A DNA stretch of 64,000 nucleotides from NVTR01 sp036479015. Lineage in GTDB: Bacteria > Pseudomonadota > Alphaproteobacteria > Rhodobacterales > Rhodobacteraceae. Shown here in pieces: positions 8,961 to 17,960 of this stretch (within the stretch, counting starts at the first letter, position 1; every line of letters begins with the position of its first letter). Below the pieces are notes generated by a model. That model saw only the letters and a list, made by a program, of their open reading frames with translations, did no database searches and was not told the DNA's origin. A program made the position numbers and the translations under genes. The DNA lies in NCBI GenBank assembly GCA_036479015.1, contig JAZGFB010000001.1, positions 57,288 to 121,287 of the forward strand, given 5' to 3'.

Positions 8961-9647
8961 TTAACGCCCGCGCAACCGCTGCCTGATCCGCGTAATCGCC
9001 CCCGGCACCAACAGGAACGACACCAAAAACCCGGTGCCAAAGCCAAATATATCAGCCAGCCAATCTTTGTTGCTGCCAAAAACCAGACCAAACAGCAATT
9101 GTACCCCAACCAGAAACCCGATCAGCCGAAACGCTTTAAGCCGGGATTTCCCGCTGCCAGCCAGGCTGGCCCACATCATGAATGTGTAGGATCCGATCAA
9201 ACCGTAAACAGCAGGGTATCCGCCGATCAGCGGCGTTGGATCATTCAGGATCAGACCATAGGCCAATGCCCCGACACATGCCGAAAGGAAAAACACCACC
9301 AGAACAGCAATGGTGCCAAGCACCTCGCCCACCATTTTCCCAAGCGCCAGCAGGAACACCAGCACCATGGCCGCGTGGGTAAAATTGTAATGAACAAAGG
9401 GATATGTGAAAAATCGTTTTGCATGTTCCAAGGGCCAAGTGTTGTTCGTCAGCATCCATTCGAAAATAGGGCCGGAAAAGGCCAGCTCCCGTTGTATAAA
9501 CAGGCGCCAGCCTAATGCATCTTGGCCGCCAATGAAGCCGCGCGCGCCGGCTTGCAAGACCAGCTCAAGCCCAAAAATCAGCAGTGCCAGAAACACCACC
9601 ACCGGTGGCAATGGGTTGATCGGTGATTGGTCATCGGGATGCGCCAT
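8961..9647 (-). CDS. Rhomboid-fold membrane protein, predicted catalytically inactive
   Basis: 228 residues from the ATG at 9647, which has AAGGA at proper spacing; an upstream TTG at 9737 would overlap trpS and lacks such a site. About six hydrophobic segments fit a rhomboid fold, with the HxNxxH-type element FVHYNFTHAAMVLVFLLALGKMVGE in the second. The active-site serine motif GxSG, usually GASGAIFG, reads GGYPAVYGLIG, so the serine is replaced by proline. The C-terminal AHxxG histidine motif is replaced by ADIFGFGTGFLVS. It therefore looks like a pseudoprotease. Its cellular role is unknown. Confidence 0.85.
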   Translation of the reverse strand: MAHPDDQSPINPLPPVVVFLALLIFGLELVLQAGARGFIGGQDALGWRLFIQRELAFSGPIFEWMLTNNTWPLEHAKRFFTYPFVHYNFTHAAMVLVFLLALGKMVGEVLGTIAVLVVFFLSACVGALAYGLILNDPTPLIGGYPAVYGLIGSYTFMMWASLAGSGKSRLKAFRLIGFLVGVQLLFGLVFGSNKDWLADIFGFGTGFLVSFLLVPGAITRIRQRLRGR

Positions 9648-9724
9648 AACAGTCCTTTCCTTGACGGGCTTGGGCTGCATGGGTAAGCGAGCCAGACAGA
9701 TAAATCCAGCACGGAGCTTACCCC

Positions 9725-10744
9725 ATGGCCCAAACACATTTTACCCCCCGCGTTTTTTCAGGGATCAAGCCGTCTGGCGACATCACCCTGGGCAACTATC
9801 TGGGTGCGTTCAAGCCTTGGGTAAACATGCAAGGCCCGGATTTTGAAACCACCTATTGCGTGGTCGATCTGCACGCCATCACCGTTTGGCAGGACCCGGG
9901 CGAATTGGCCAATGCCACACGCAGCACGGCGGCTGCGATGATCGCATCAGGGATTGATACCGATAAATCCACACTGTTCGCGCAGTCCCAGGTACCTGCC
10001 CACGCCCAACTGGGCTGGATATTCAACTGTGTGGCGCGTGTGGGCTGGATGAACCGGATGACCCAGTTCAAGGACAAGGCTGGCAAGAACGCTGAAAAAG
10101 TGTCGCTGGGGCTGTATGGCTACCCGGCACTGATGGCAGCTGACATTCTGGTGCACCACGCCACCCATGTCCCTGTGGGCGAGGACCAGAAACAGCATGT
10201 GGAACTGACACGCGACATCGCCGCCAAGTTCAACCACGACTATAAGGTTGATTTTTTCCCAATCACCGAACCGGTCATTAAAGGCCCGGCAACCCGGGTG
10301 ATGAACCTACGCGACGGGTCCAAGAAAATGTCCAAGTCGGGCTTAAGTGACATGGAGCGGGTTAACCTGACCGATGACGCCGATTTGATCGCCAAGAAGT
10401 TCAAAAAGGCCCGCACGGACCCGGAAGGCCTGCCAGACAATCTGGAAGGGCTAAAAGACCGGGCCGAGGCGCGCAATCTGGTGGATATCTATGCAGGTCT
10501 TTCGGACAGCACACCGGAAGCGGTAATCAGCGAATATGCCGGTGCCGGATGGGGCCGATTCAAACCGGCGCTGGCCGATCTGGCTGTGGCCAAACTGACA
10601 CCCATATCAGCTGAAATGTCACGGCTGATGGCGGACCCCGCAGAGATTGACCAGCTGTTGGCCAAAGGTGCGGACCGCGCCGAGGCCATCGCCCAACCGA
10701 TCCTAGATCAGGTCTATGATATCGTCGGGTTTGTGCGGCGCTAG
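9725..10744 (+). CDS. trpS: Tryptophan--tRNA ligase
   Basis: 339 residues, a class I aminoacyl-tRNA synthetase that charges tRNA-Trp. The HIGH-like segment SGDITLGNYLGAF is near 16-28, the GEDQKQHVELTRDIA segment near 155-169, and KKMSKSG near 200. The ATG at 9725 is 78 bases from the divergent rhomboid-like start. It ends two bases before the convergent hutU stop. Confidence 0.98.
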   Translation: MAQTHFTPRVFSGIKPSGDITLGNYLGAFKPWVNMQGPDFETTYCVVDLHAITVWQDPGELANATRSTAAAMIASGIDTDKSTLFAQSQVPAHAQLGWIFNCVARVGWMNRMTQFKDKAGKNAEKVSLGLYGYPALMAADILVHHATHVPVGEDQKQHVELTRDIAAKFNHDYKVDFFPITEPVIKGPATRVMNLRDGSKKMSKSGLSDMERVNLTDDADLIAKKFKKARTDPEGLPDNLEGLKDRAEARNLVDIYAGLSDSTPEAVISEYAGAGWGRFKPALADLAVAKLTPISAEMSRLMADPAEIDQLLAKGADRAEAIAQPILDQVYDIVGFVRR

Positions 10745-10746
10745 GG

Positions 10747-12414
10747 TCAGTTTAATATCCCCGGCAGGTTCAACTGTTGCTCGCGCGCGCAGTCCAGCGC
10801 CGTTTCATAACCCGCATCGGCATGGCGCATAACGCCTGTTGCCGGGTCATTCCACAACACCCGCGCAATCCGACGCGCAGCGTCCGCTGTGCCGTCCGCA
10901 CAGATCACCATGCCCGCATGCTGGCTAAAGCCCATACCGACACCGCCGCCATGGTGAATGGACACCCAGGTGGCGCCGCTGGCCGTGTTCAGCAGCGCAT
11001 TCAGCAACGGCCAGTCTGACACAGCGTCAGAGCCATCACGCATGGCCTCTGTTTCGCGGTTTGGGCTGGCCACTGAACCACTGTCCAGATGGTCGCGGCC
11101 AATAACAACAGGCGCGCTTAGTTCGCCGCTGGCAACCATGTCATTGAACGCCAGCCCCAACCGGTGGCGCACCCCCAGCCCGACCCAGCAAATACGCGCC
11201 GGTAGCCCCTGAAAAGCGATGCGGTCGCGCGCCATATCTAGCCAGTTATGCAGGTGCGGATCATCCACCAATTCTTTTACTTTGGCGTCAGTTTTGTAAA
11301 TATCTTCCGGGTCCCCCGACAAAGCGCACCAGCGAAACGGCCCGATGCCTTTGCAAAACAGCGGCCTGATATAGGCTGGCACGAAGCCGGGAAAGTCAAA
11401 GGCACTGTCCAGCCCTTCATCCAGCGCCACCTGCCTGATATTATTGCCATAATCAAATGTTGGCACCCCTGCCCGGTGAAAATCAACCATGGCTGCCACA
11501 TGGGTTTTCATGCTGGCGCGGGCGGCCTTTTCAACCGATTTTGGGTCACTTTCACGGGCCGCCTGCCATTTTGCCATGCTCCAACCCTGTGGCAGATAAC
11601 CATTGGTCGGGTCATGGGCAGATGTCTGATCCGTCACCATGTCGGGGCGGATGCCACGTTTGATCAGCTCGGGGAAAATATCGGCGGCGTTGCCCAACAG
11701 GCCAACCGATTTCGCTTGCCCGGCTTTGGTCCAACGGGCGATCATATCCAACGCCTCATCCAGGGTTTCGGCCTGCTCATCAATGTATTTGGTGCGCAGT
11801 CGAAACGCGATACTGGCGGGGTTGCATTCAACAGCCAAACAACAGGCACCGGCCATTACGGCCGCCAGTGGTTGCGCACCACCCATGCCCCCCAAGCCCG
11901 CCGTCAGTATCCACTTGCCGGTCAGGTCGCCGCCATAGTGCTGACGCCCGGCCTCGACAAAGGTTTCATAGGTCCCCTGCACGATGCCCTGGCTGCCAAT
12001 GTAAATCCAGCTGCCAGCAGTCATCTGGCCGTACATGGCCAGCCCCTTTTTATCGAGCTCATTAAAATGATCCCAGGTCGCCCAATGGGGCACCAGATTG
12101 GAATTGGCGATCAAAACACGGGGGGCGTCAGCATGGGTCTGGAATATGCCCACAGGTTTTCCCGATTGCACCAGCAGCGTTTGGTCGGCTTCCAGCGTTT
12201 TCAGACTGTCAACAATCTGGTCAAAGTCGGCCCAGCTGCGCGCGGCCCGGCCAATTCCGCCATAGACCACCAGCTCATGTGGGTTCTCGGCGACATCCGG
12301 GTGCAGATTGTTCATCAGCATCCGCATGGGGGCCTCGGTCAGCCAGGATTTAGCCGTAATTTCGCTTCCTGTCGGCGGGTACACGTCGCGGGAATTTTTA
12401 CGAGAATTGTCCAT
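10747..12414 (-). CDS. hutU: Urocanate hydratase
   Basis: 555 residues, full length. It converts urocanate to 4-imidazolone-5-propionate in histidine degradation with tightly bound NAD+. The Gly-rich dinucleotide segment TAGLGGMGGAQPLA is near 173-186, the catalytic-cysteine region GLPARICWVGLG near 405, and the conserved SIHHGGGVGMGFSQHAG near 495. The genes for the other steps (hutH, hutI, hutG) are not in the window. The gene is divergent from a HutC-like repressor across an AT-rich palindrome 39-62 bases upstream of its ATG, a likely operator. Confidence 0.97.
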   Translation of the reverse strand: MDNSRKNSRDVYPPTGSEITAKSWLTEAPMRMLMNNLHPDVAENPHELVVYGGIGRAARSWADFDQIVDSLKTLEADQTLLVQSGKPVGIFQTHADAPRVLIANSNLVPHWATWDHFNELDKKGLAMYGQMTAGSWIYIGSQGIVQGTYETFVEAGRQHYGGDLTGKWILTAGLGGMGGAQPLAAVMAGACCLAVECNPASIAFRLRTKYIDEQAETLDEALDMIARWTKAGQAKSVGLLGNAADIFPELIKRGIRPDMVTDQTSAHDPTNGYLPQGWSMAKWQAARESDPKSVEKAARASMKTHVAAMVDFHRAGVPTFDYGNNIRQVALDEGLDSAFDFPGFVPAYIRPLFCKGIGPFRWCALSGDPEDIYKTDAKVKELVDDPHLHNWLDMARDRIAFQGLPARICWVGLGVRHRLGLAFNDMVASGELSAPVVIGRDHLDSGSVASPNRETEAMRDGSDAVSDWPLLNALLNTASGATWVSIHHGGGVGMGFSQHAGMVICADGTADAARRIARVLWNDPATGVMRHADAGYETALDCAREQQLNLPGILN

Positions 12415-12452
12415 TTTGTCGGTCCGGAATGTTGATACTGGAACACCAGGGT

Positions 12453-12476
12453 ATTATTATAGGTGCACATAATAAT
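12453..12476. promoter_or_regulatory. AT-rich palindrome, candidate HutC-type operator
   Basis: A perfect inverted repeat of 8-base arms (ATTATTAT and ATAATAAT) around an 8-base centre containing GTGCAC. It lies upstream of hutU and of the preferred start of the divergent GntR-family gene, in the position of a shared operator. Its identity as an operator is inferred from position and symmetry. Confidence 0.55.
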
Positions 12477-12557
12477 TGTCAAGGAATGCAAGTTGATTTA
12501 GCCTGTGGACATCTTTCACCGTCCAAGGGCATCTACACCCAAAAACCGGAGACGCTT

Positions 12558-13259
12558 TTGCCACAAAATATTCGCCATTCATGGCAGTCGGTGCGCCGTT
12601 ATATCCATGGTAAGATATTGGACAAAACCTATGCTCCGGGCGACAAGCTCCCCAAGGATGACGATATCGCCCAAACCCTCGGCTGCGCGCGCACAACGGT
12701 TCAGCGCGCCATGCGTGATCTGGTTGACAGCGGCCATGTGGTGCGCCGGCGCAAGGGCGGCACACGGGTGCGCCCAGACCCGGTAACCCGCGCCACGTTT
12801 GATATTCCGATTATCAGAAACGAAGTGGAAAATGCCAACCGTTCCTATGGCTATCAGTTGGTCAACGTGGCTGATGCGGTGATCCCAAATCAGGTGGCTA
12901 CCAGTTTTGGGTTGGGAAATGCCATTGAAATGCGCCGGATTGAAGCGGTACACCTTGCCGATAACCGGCCCTATATCTTTGAAGATCGTTGGGTGGATAC
13001 CAGAACCGTACCCGGCATTCTGGATGTGGATCTAAGCCAGCAAAGCGCCAACGAATGGCTGGTCCGCCACCATCCCTATAGCCGGTGCGAAATACGGTTC
13101 TATGCGGTGAAAGCCACAGCGGCCTATGCCCGGCATCTGAATACCGCGCCCGGTGAGGCATTGTTGGTGATGGAACGCACCACCTGGATTGACACCGCCC
13201 CGATCACGTCGGTAAAGGCGGTAACAGTACCAGGGTATCAATTGTTGACGTGCATATAG
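12558..13259 (+). CDS. hutC: GntR-family transcriptional regulator, HutC-like (HTH-UTRA)
   Basis: 233 residues from a TTG at 12558 with GGAG six bases upstream. An ATG at 12486 has its AGGA directly adjacent, and a start at 12429 would place the candidate operator inside the gene, so both are less likely. The winged helix spans about 1-65 (GDKLPKDDDIAQTLGCARTTVQRAMRDLVDSGHVVRRRKGGTRV) and a UTRA effector domain follows (YIFEDRWVDTRTVPG; LLVMERTTWIDTAPITSV). HutC proteins repress hut genes and are released by urocanate. Divergence from hutU supports this role; the start and the effector are inferred. Confidence 0.85.
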   Translation: MPQNIRHSWQSVRRYIHGKILDKTYAPGDKLPKDDDIAQTLGCARTTVQRAMRDLVDSGHVVRRRKGGTRVRPDPVTRATFDIPIIRNEVENANRSYGYQLVNVADAVIPNQVATSFGLGNAIEMRRIEAVHLADNRPYIFEDRWVDTRTVPGILDVDLSQQSANEWLVRHHPYSRCEIRFYAVKATAAYARHLNTAPGEALLVMERTTWIDTAPITSVKAVTVPGYQLLTCI

Positions 13260-13349
13260 ACCACTGAAAGAAACGTACTGACAGGACCTGTGTAAGCGGT
13301 TGCATTGCAGATGTAAGCCGCCGCACAAATGTTGGAGAATGATCACAAG

Positions 13350-14234
13350 ATGGGTGGAATGCGGCGCACATATAACACGGCAGCGGGCTGTGGTCTGGCG
13401 CTCATGTCGATGCCGTTCCTCTATGTATTTCTGCTGCTGGCCGTCCCGGTTAGTTTCGTCATTGTCATCAGCTTTTGGACCCAGGAGTTCCTGAATATTG
13501 ATCGCAGTTTTACATTGGCGAACTACCACGAGGCATGGACCAAACCGATCTATCAAACATTGATGTTCCGATCCTTGAAACTGTCACTTATCGTTACCGG
13601 GTTGACCGTATTGCTGGCCTACCCAGCAGCCTATGCAATTTCGTTTATTGCACCACAAAAGCACAAGGCCATGTGGATTTTGCTGATCACGCTTCCGTTC
13701 TGGACCAGCTATTTGATGCGCATTTTCCTGTGGAAGGTCATCTTGGGCTTTAACGGCGTGATCAATGGCTCGTTGATGCAGCTTGGGCTGGTGGATCAGC
13801 CGTTGGATTTCATCTTGTATAACCAGGTGGCTGTGGTGATCACCCTAAGCCATGCTTGGATACCATTTGCCGTGCTGCCGATCTTTGTGGCCATGGAAAG
13901 CATTGACCGCCCACTGCTAGAGGCGGCCCAAGATCTGGGGGACACACCGTTTTGGCGGTTTTTGCGGGTCACCCTGCCCCTAAGCATGCCCGGTGTGGTG
14001 GCGGCCGCGTTGATCGTGTTTGTCCCGATCATTGGCGACTATGTCACCCCCCGTCTGGTTGGCGGGCCGGATGGGCTGATGATCGCCAACATGATTGAAC
14101 TGCAATTCAAAAAGGCCAATAACGCCCCACTTGGTGCCGCGCTGGCGCTGTCGGCCATGGCCTTGGTCAGCATGGTGGCGATGGTCTTCATTTGGCTGAA
14201 CCGGCGTCACCTAAAAACACCGGGGGGTGTATGA
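13350..14234 (+). CDS. ABC transporter permease, spermidine/putrescine (PotB) type
   Basis: About 294 residues with six hydrophobic segments and the EAA loop (EAAQDLGDTPFWRFLRVTLPLSMPGV near 190-215). An in-frame ATG at 13329 lies upstream and cannot be excluded; GGAG at 13334 favours 13350. It is the first gene of a tight four-gene transporter operon (permease, permease, ATPase, binding protein). The stop overlaps the next ATG (ATGA). PotB-type permeases import polyamines and a range of small cationic solutes; the substrate here is not shown by the sequence. Confidence 0.92.
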   Translation: MGGMRRTYNTAAGCGLALMSMPFLYVFLLLAVPVSFVIVISFWTQEFLNIDRSFTLANYHEAWTKPIYQTLMFRSLKLSLIVTGLTVLLAYPAAYAISFIAPQKHKAMWILLITLPFWTSYLMRIFLWKVILGFNGVINGSLMQLGLVDQPLDFILYNQVAVVITLSHAWIPFAVLPIFVAMESIDRPLLEAAQDLGDTPFWRFLRVTLPLSMPGVVAAALIVFVPIIGDYVTPRLVGGPDGLMIANMIELQFKKANNAPLGAALALSAMALVSMVAMVFIWLNRRHLKTPGGV

Positions 14235-15010
14235 TGCGGCGGGCACTTAAGGTCTATTTGGCGACTTTTTTACTGGTTCTATACGCGCCTTCGCTGTTGT
14301 TGCCGGTTTTTGCCTTTAATGACAGCGCCATCATCGCCTTTCCGTTATCGGGCTTTACGCCCCGCTGGTTTGGCGTGCTTTGGCAGACCGATGCCCTGCA
14401 CCATGCCGCCCTGAACAGCCTGATGATCGCTGCCAGCTCTGCGGTGCTGGCAACCGCACTTGGCCTGTGTGTTGCCCGCGCCTGGGCCCGCCACAGCTTT
14501 TACGGCAAAACGCCAATACTGGGGTTCATCATGCTGCCAATGCTGTTGCCAGAGATCATCGTCGGGGTCTCATTGTTGATCGTCATCGTGCAGGCCGGGC
14601 TTGAGCTGTCACTTTGGACAATTGTGCTGGGCCACGTCCTGATATGTACGCCATTTTCCGCGATGGTCCTGCGGTCATCGTTTCAACAACTTGATCCATA
14701 CATGGAAGAGGCATCCTATGATCTGGGGCAGTCCCGGCTGGCGACGCTCTGTTTTGTCACCCTGCCACTGATCATGCCGGGCATCATTTCCAGCCTGTTG
14801 ATCACCTTCACCATTTCGCTGGATGAATTTGTCATCGCGTTCTTTTTGTCGGGAACGGAACCGACCTTGCCGGTCTATATCTGGTCACAACTGCGCTTTC
14901 CCCAGAAAATTCCCAGCGTCATGGCGCTTGGCACGCTATTGCTTATTCTTTCCGTGGTGCTGCTTATCCTGTCGGAAATCATCAGACGGCGGGGCAGTAA
15001 ATGGCAATGA
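14231..15010 (+). CDS. ABC transporter permease, spermidine/putrescine (PotC) type
   Basis: 259 residues from the ATG that overlaps the upstream stop. It has six hydrophobic segments, a proline-rich IMLPMLLPEIIVGVSLLIV near 105-125, and the EAA loop EEASYDLGQSRLATLCFVTLPLIMPGI near 160-185. The SLDEFVIAFFLSG segment near 200 is typical of PotC permeases. Its end overlaps the ATPase start by 10 bases. It pairs with the upstream PotB-type permease. Confidence 0.93.
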   Translation: MMRRALKVYLATFLLVLYAPSLLLPVFAFNDSAIIAFPLSGFTPRWFGVLWQTDALHHAALNSLMIAASSAVLATALGLCVARAWARHSFYGKTPILGFIMLPMLLPEIIVGVSLLIVIVQAGLELSLWTIVLGHVLICTPFSAMVLRSSFQQLDPYMEEASYDLGQSRLATLCFVTLPLIMPGIISSLLITFTISLDEFVIAFFLSGTEPTLPVYIWSQLRFPQKIPSVMALGTLLLILSVVLLILSEIIRRRGSKWQ

Positions 15011-16089
15011 TCAAGCTTACGAATGTCAATAAAACCATTGGCCAGGTCCAAGCCTTGCAAAATGTAAACTGCACAATCAACCAAGGTGAATTCTTTTCGC
15101 TATTGGGGCCGTCTGGCTGTGGGAAATCCACGCTTTTGCGCACAATCGCCGGCTTGGAAACCCCCGACAGTGGTCAGGTGTATATCGATGGCAGGCCAAT
15201 GGATGGCGTCCCGGCCAACCGGCGACCAAGCAATATGGTGTTCCAAAGCTACGCCCTATTTCCCCATATGTCGGTTGCCGAAAATGTCGGGTATGGCTTG
15301 CGGGCGCAGCGGTTGGGCAAAACCCGCAGCGCTGAAATGGTGGCCGAGGCACTACAAACAGTGGGGCTGGCGGGTTTTGACGCGCGCACACCTCAGGGGC
15401 TGTCAGGCGGGCAACGCCAGCGGGTCGCCCTGGCGCGGGCGCTGATCATGAAACCCAAGGTATTACTGCTGGATGAACCCCTGTCAGCCCTGGACAAAAA
15501 ACTGCGCGAAGAAATGCAATTTGAATTGCGCCAGTTGCAGCGCCAACTTGGGATCACATTTCTGCTGGTGACACATGATCAAGAAGAGGCCCTGACCATG
15601 TCTGACAGGGTGGCTGTGATGTTTGACGGGCAGATTACACAGGTTGCTACCCCGCAAGATCTGTATCAGCACCCCAATACCAGGCAAGTTGCCAGTTTTA
15701 TTGGCGCAATGAACATCATTGCCGCCACCGCAAGCAGCCAAACTGAAAATCGGGTGATGGTAAAATTGGCCGGGCTGGGTACGGTTGAAATACCCGCCGA
15801 TCAGGCCCCGCCTGATCGGGATTTATCAAATATTTGTGCCGGAATACGCCCGGAACAATTGACGCTATTGGGACCGGGTGAAAAGGCCCGATATCAGGCA
15901 TCAGACGCGGCTATAATAAGTATTACATTTCGCGGCGAAGTAACCTATTTCGACGTCAAGATCGCAGGGCTGGACAGGCCCGTGACACTTTCCACACGAA
16001 GCATAACCACTCACAATAACCTGCGTGTCGGCGACCGTGTAAATATAGGATGGGACAGTGACGCTGTCATCCTGTTGCACGACTGCTAA
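15001..16089 (+). CDS. ABC transporter ATP-binding protein, PotA type
   Basis: 362 residues. Walker A GPSGCGKST is near 36-44, the Q-loop NMVFQSYALFPHMSVAENV near 79, the signature LSGGQRQRVALARAL near 135-149, and Walker B LLLDEPLSALD near 155. A C-terminal TOBE-type domain follows from about 285. It powers uptake through the two permeases. The NBD is fully intact. Confidence 0.95.
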   Translation: MAMIKLTNVNKTIGQVQALQNVNCTINQGEFFSLLGPSGCGKSTLLRTIAGLETPDSGQVYIDGRPMDGVPANRRPSNMVFQSYALFPHMSVAENVGYGLRAQRLGKTRSAEMVAEALQTVGLAGFDARTPQGLSGGQRQRVALARALIMKPKVLLLDEPLSALDKKLREEMQFELRQLQRQLGITFLLVTHDQEEALTMSDRVAVMFDGQITQVATPQDLYQHPNTRQVASFIGAMNIIAATASSQTENRVMVKLAGLGTVEIPADQAPPDRDLSNICAGIRPEQLTLLGPGEKARYQASDAAIISITFRGEVTYFDVKIAGLDRPVTLSTRSITTHNNLRVGDRVNIGWDSDAVILLHDC

Positions 16090-16114
16090 ACCAGCAACCA
16101 ATAGGAACACAGAA

Positions 16115-17155
16115 ATGAACATACACCAAATCGCGGCCACAGGTCTTGCCCTGTTGGCCGCCGGAACCGCCCTGGCAGCTGACGACGGCTTGGTCGTACT
16201 GGATTGGTCCGGCTACGAAGACCCGGGCTTTATTGGTGCCTATATCCAAAGCCATGGTGACGTGCCCAGCTTTGCCTTCTTTGGCGACGAAGATGAGGCC
16301 TTTCAAAAACTACGCTCTGGCTTCAAAGCGGACGTGGCCCGGCCCTGCGCGCAATCAGTTTCTAAATGGCGTCTGGCCGGGTTAATCGAACCCCTGGACA
16401 CAACCCGCCTGACCAATTGGGCCGATGTTAATGCCGTAAAAGAGCAGTTCAAATATGATGGCGATTATTTCATGTTGCCGATGGATTGGGGAACAACCGC
16501 CCTCACCTATCGCACCGATCTGGTTGATGTCGCAAAAACAAATTCACTGGCCATATTCACTGACCCTGAATTTGCCGGGCGCATTTCACTGCCCGATAAT
16601 GTCGATGACATATATGCGCTGGCCTATCTGGCGACCGGTCTGACCGACTGGTCCGATGCCACCGAAGACGACTTTGCCAAAGCCACCGCCTGGCTGCGTA
16701 TCGCGCATCAGAATGTGCGCACCTATTGGGTGGATGGCGCGGAACTGGCACAGTTAATGACAACCGGTGAAGTGACGGTTTCCTGGGCCTGGAACGAAAC
16801 CCCAGTTGCCCTGCAAGCAGAGGGCGTGCCTGTTGCCACCAACCGCTCAACCGTAGAAGGGTCATCTTCCTGGTTTTGCGGCTTTGTTAATGTTGTGAAC
16901 AGTGCCCATGAAAGCGAAGATAAAATGTATGATTTTCTGAACGCCTGGCTAGAGCCGGCTTCAGCGGAATATATCGTATCCGAATGGGGCTATGGCCATG
17001 GCAACCAGACGGCCATGGATGCTTTGGGTTCCGAGGCGCTTGATGACGTTGGATTGGGCGCCATTGATGTGCCGGTTCTGGCACAGGTGCCAATGGATGA
17101 CCGCCTGCGGGAAAGAATGGTTGTCGAGTTTGAACAGATTAAGGCCGGATTCTAA
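16115..17155 (+). CDS. Periplasmic substrate-binding protein of polyamine-type ABC transporter (PotD-like)
   Basis: 346 residues from the ATG at 16115, which is preceded by AGGA and followed by a clean Sec signal peptide (IAATGLALLAAGTALA). The mature protein starts near DDGLVVLDWSGYEDP, typical of the PotD/PotF fold. MDWGTTALTYRTD near 130 and the WAWNETPVALQAEGV segment near 230 match the family. It is last in the operon and delivers substrate to the permeases. Whether the ligand is a polyamine or a histidine-related compound, as the hut neighbours might hint, cannot be told from sequence. Confidence 0.92.
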   Translation: MNIHQIAATGLALLAAGTALAADDGLVVLDWSGYEDPGFIGAYIQSHGDVPSFAFFGDEDEAFQKLRSGFKADVARPCAQSVSKWRLAGLIEPLDTTRLTNWADVNAVKEQFKYDGDYFMLPMDWGTTALTYRTDLVDVAKTNSLAIFTDPEFAGRISLPDNVDDIYALAYLATGLTDWSDATEDDFAKATAWLRIAHQNVRTYWVDGAELAQLMTTGEVTVSWAWNETPVALQAEGVPVATNRSTVEGSSSWFCGFVNVVNSAHESEDKMYDFLNAWLEPASAEYIVSEWGYGHGNQTAMDALGSEALDDVGLGAIDVPVLAQVPMDDRLRERMVVEFEQIKAGF

Positions 17156-17169
17156 TTTACCTGACACGC

Positions 17170-17195
17170 CCCGGGCTGGTTTCTTCCGGCCCGGG
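17170..17195 (+). terminator. Hairpin after transporter operon, possible terminator
   Basis: GC-rich stem CCCGGGC / GCCCGGG with a 12-base loop, 15 bases after the stop of the binding protein gene. No U-tract follows, so termination is only suggested. Confidence 0.4.
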
Positions 17196-17255
17196 TCATA
17201 AACCCGGCAGGCTGGCCGCATATTACTGCGGCCACATGCAAAATTTTAGGAAAAT

Positions 17256-17300
17256 TGGTAGCGGAGGAGAGACTTGAACCCCGACACGCGGATTATGATT
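17256..17300 (-). repeat. Degenerate tRNA-Met 3'-half copy (outer att remnant)
   Basis: 45 bases match the 3' half of the tRNA-Met gene at 30583 except for one substitution and one missing C in the C-run. Downstream bases (to about 17330) still hold short matches to the rest of the tRNA (GCTC, CCACCTGA). This looks like the oldest, outermost attachment-site copy and marks the left edge of the mobile DNA. Confidence 0.75.
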
Positions 17301-17441
17301 ATTGCTACGTTGCTCAGCGATCCCACCTGAATATGTTCAAACTCGACCACACCGCTTTGGGCCGCAAAACCATGTAATCACATTCTTGCAATTGGTCCCA
17401 TCGGATACCAATATGGGAAGGGAAAAACTATAGGAATTACG

Positions 17442-17960
17442 ATGAGCGCTCGGTTATCGACGGCAATCCGGATTGGCGATGCTGCCAAGGCGATTTTGCA
17501 AAAGACGAAGAGCTTTCCAGACCAGCGTTTTGTAGAGGATGAAGACTGGAGCGAACGCGAACATGTCGGTGTTGAGCCAATGCTGTTGGCGCTATCGATG
17601 GAATTAGCGCTCAAAGCGTGGTTCGTTTTCGATCACGACGATCCAAAAGTTATCAAGTCTCATGATCTGACAAAGCTGTTTGATGGCTTGCTGCCTGAAA
17701 GTCAGCAGCGGCTTGATGACGAGTTCAAGCGAACAGTAAACCCGCGCCATCCCAGTATCTTTTTCGTCGACTACTGTATTCGTGACATTCTTTTACAACA
17801 CAAAGATGCATTTGTAGATTGGCGCTATCTTCACGAGGCGAAGAAAACGATGCTGTTTGATCAGAGTGCGTTCGAGGCGACGCTCGAAATGGTGCTCCGC
17901 GAGTTTAGAAAGAGATACCGAACTGAACCGGTGAAACCGTTTTTTGGACGCACAAAGTGA
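17442..17960 (+). CDS. HEPN-like helical protein, mini-island cargo
   Basis: 172 residues, alpha-helical, with the HEPN-like pattern LALSMELALKAWFVFDHDDPKVIKSHDLTKLFDGL at about 48-83 and a C-terminal RYLHEAKKTMLFDQSAF element near 128. A segment RTVNPRH near 100 fits the spacing of the HEPN R-x(4-6)-H ribonuclease motif, but this may be chance. HEPN proteins are frequent in toxin-antitoxin and abortive-infection systems; no partner gene is visible. TAGGAA precedes the ATG. It is the only gene between the outer att remnant and attL of the larger element. Confidence 0.7.
   Translation: MSARLSTAIRIGDAAKAILQKTKSFPDQRFVEDEDWSEREHVGVEPMLLALSMELALKAWFVFDHDDPKVIKSHDLTKLFDGLLPESQQRLDDEFKRTVNPRHPSIFFVDYCIRDILLQHKDAFVDWRYLHEAKKTMLFDQSAFEATLEMVLREFRKRYRTEPVKPFFGRTK

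Noticed and set aside
11248..12435. 395-codon open frame opposite hutU
   Set aside because: It is antisense to a full-length conserved urocanase, and its sequence has the Pro/Gly/His-rich look of a shadow frame.
10747..13259. Full histidine utilisation operon
   Set aside because: Only hutU and a HutC-like regulator are present; trpS and a transporter flank them.
17256..17330. A second functional tRNA gene
   Set aside because: It matches only the 3' half, has a substitution and a deletion, and its remaining bases cannot form the D arm and acceptor stem.
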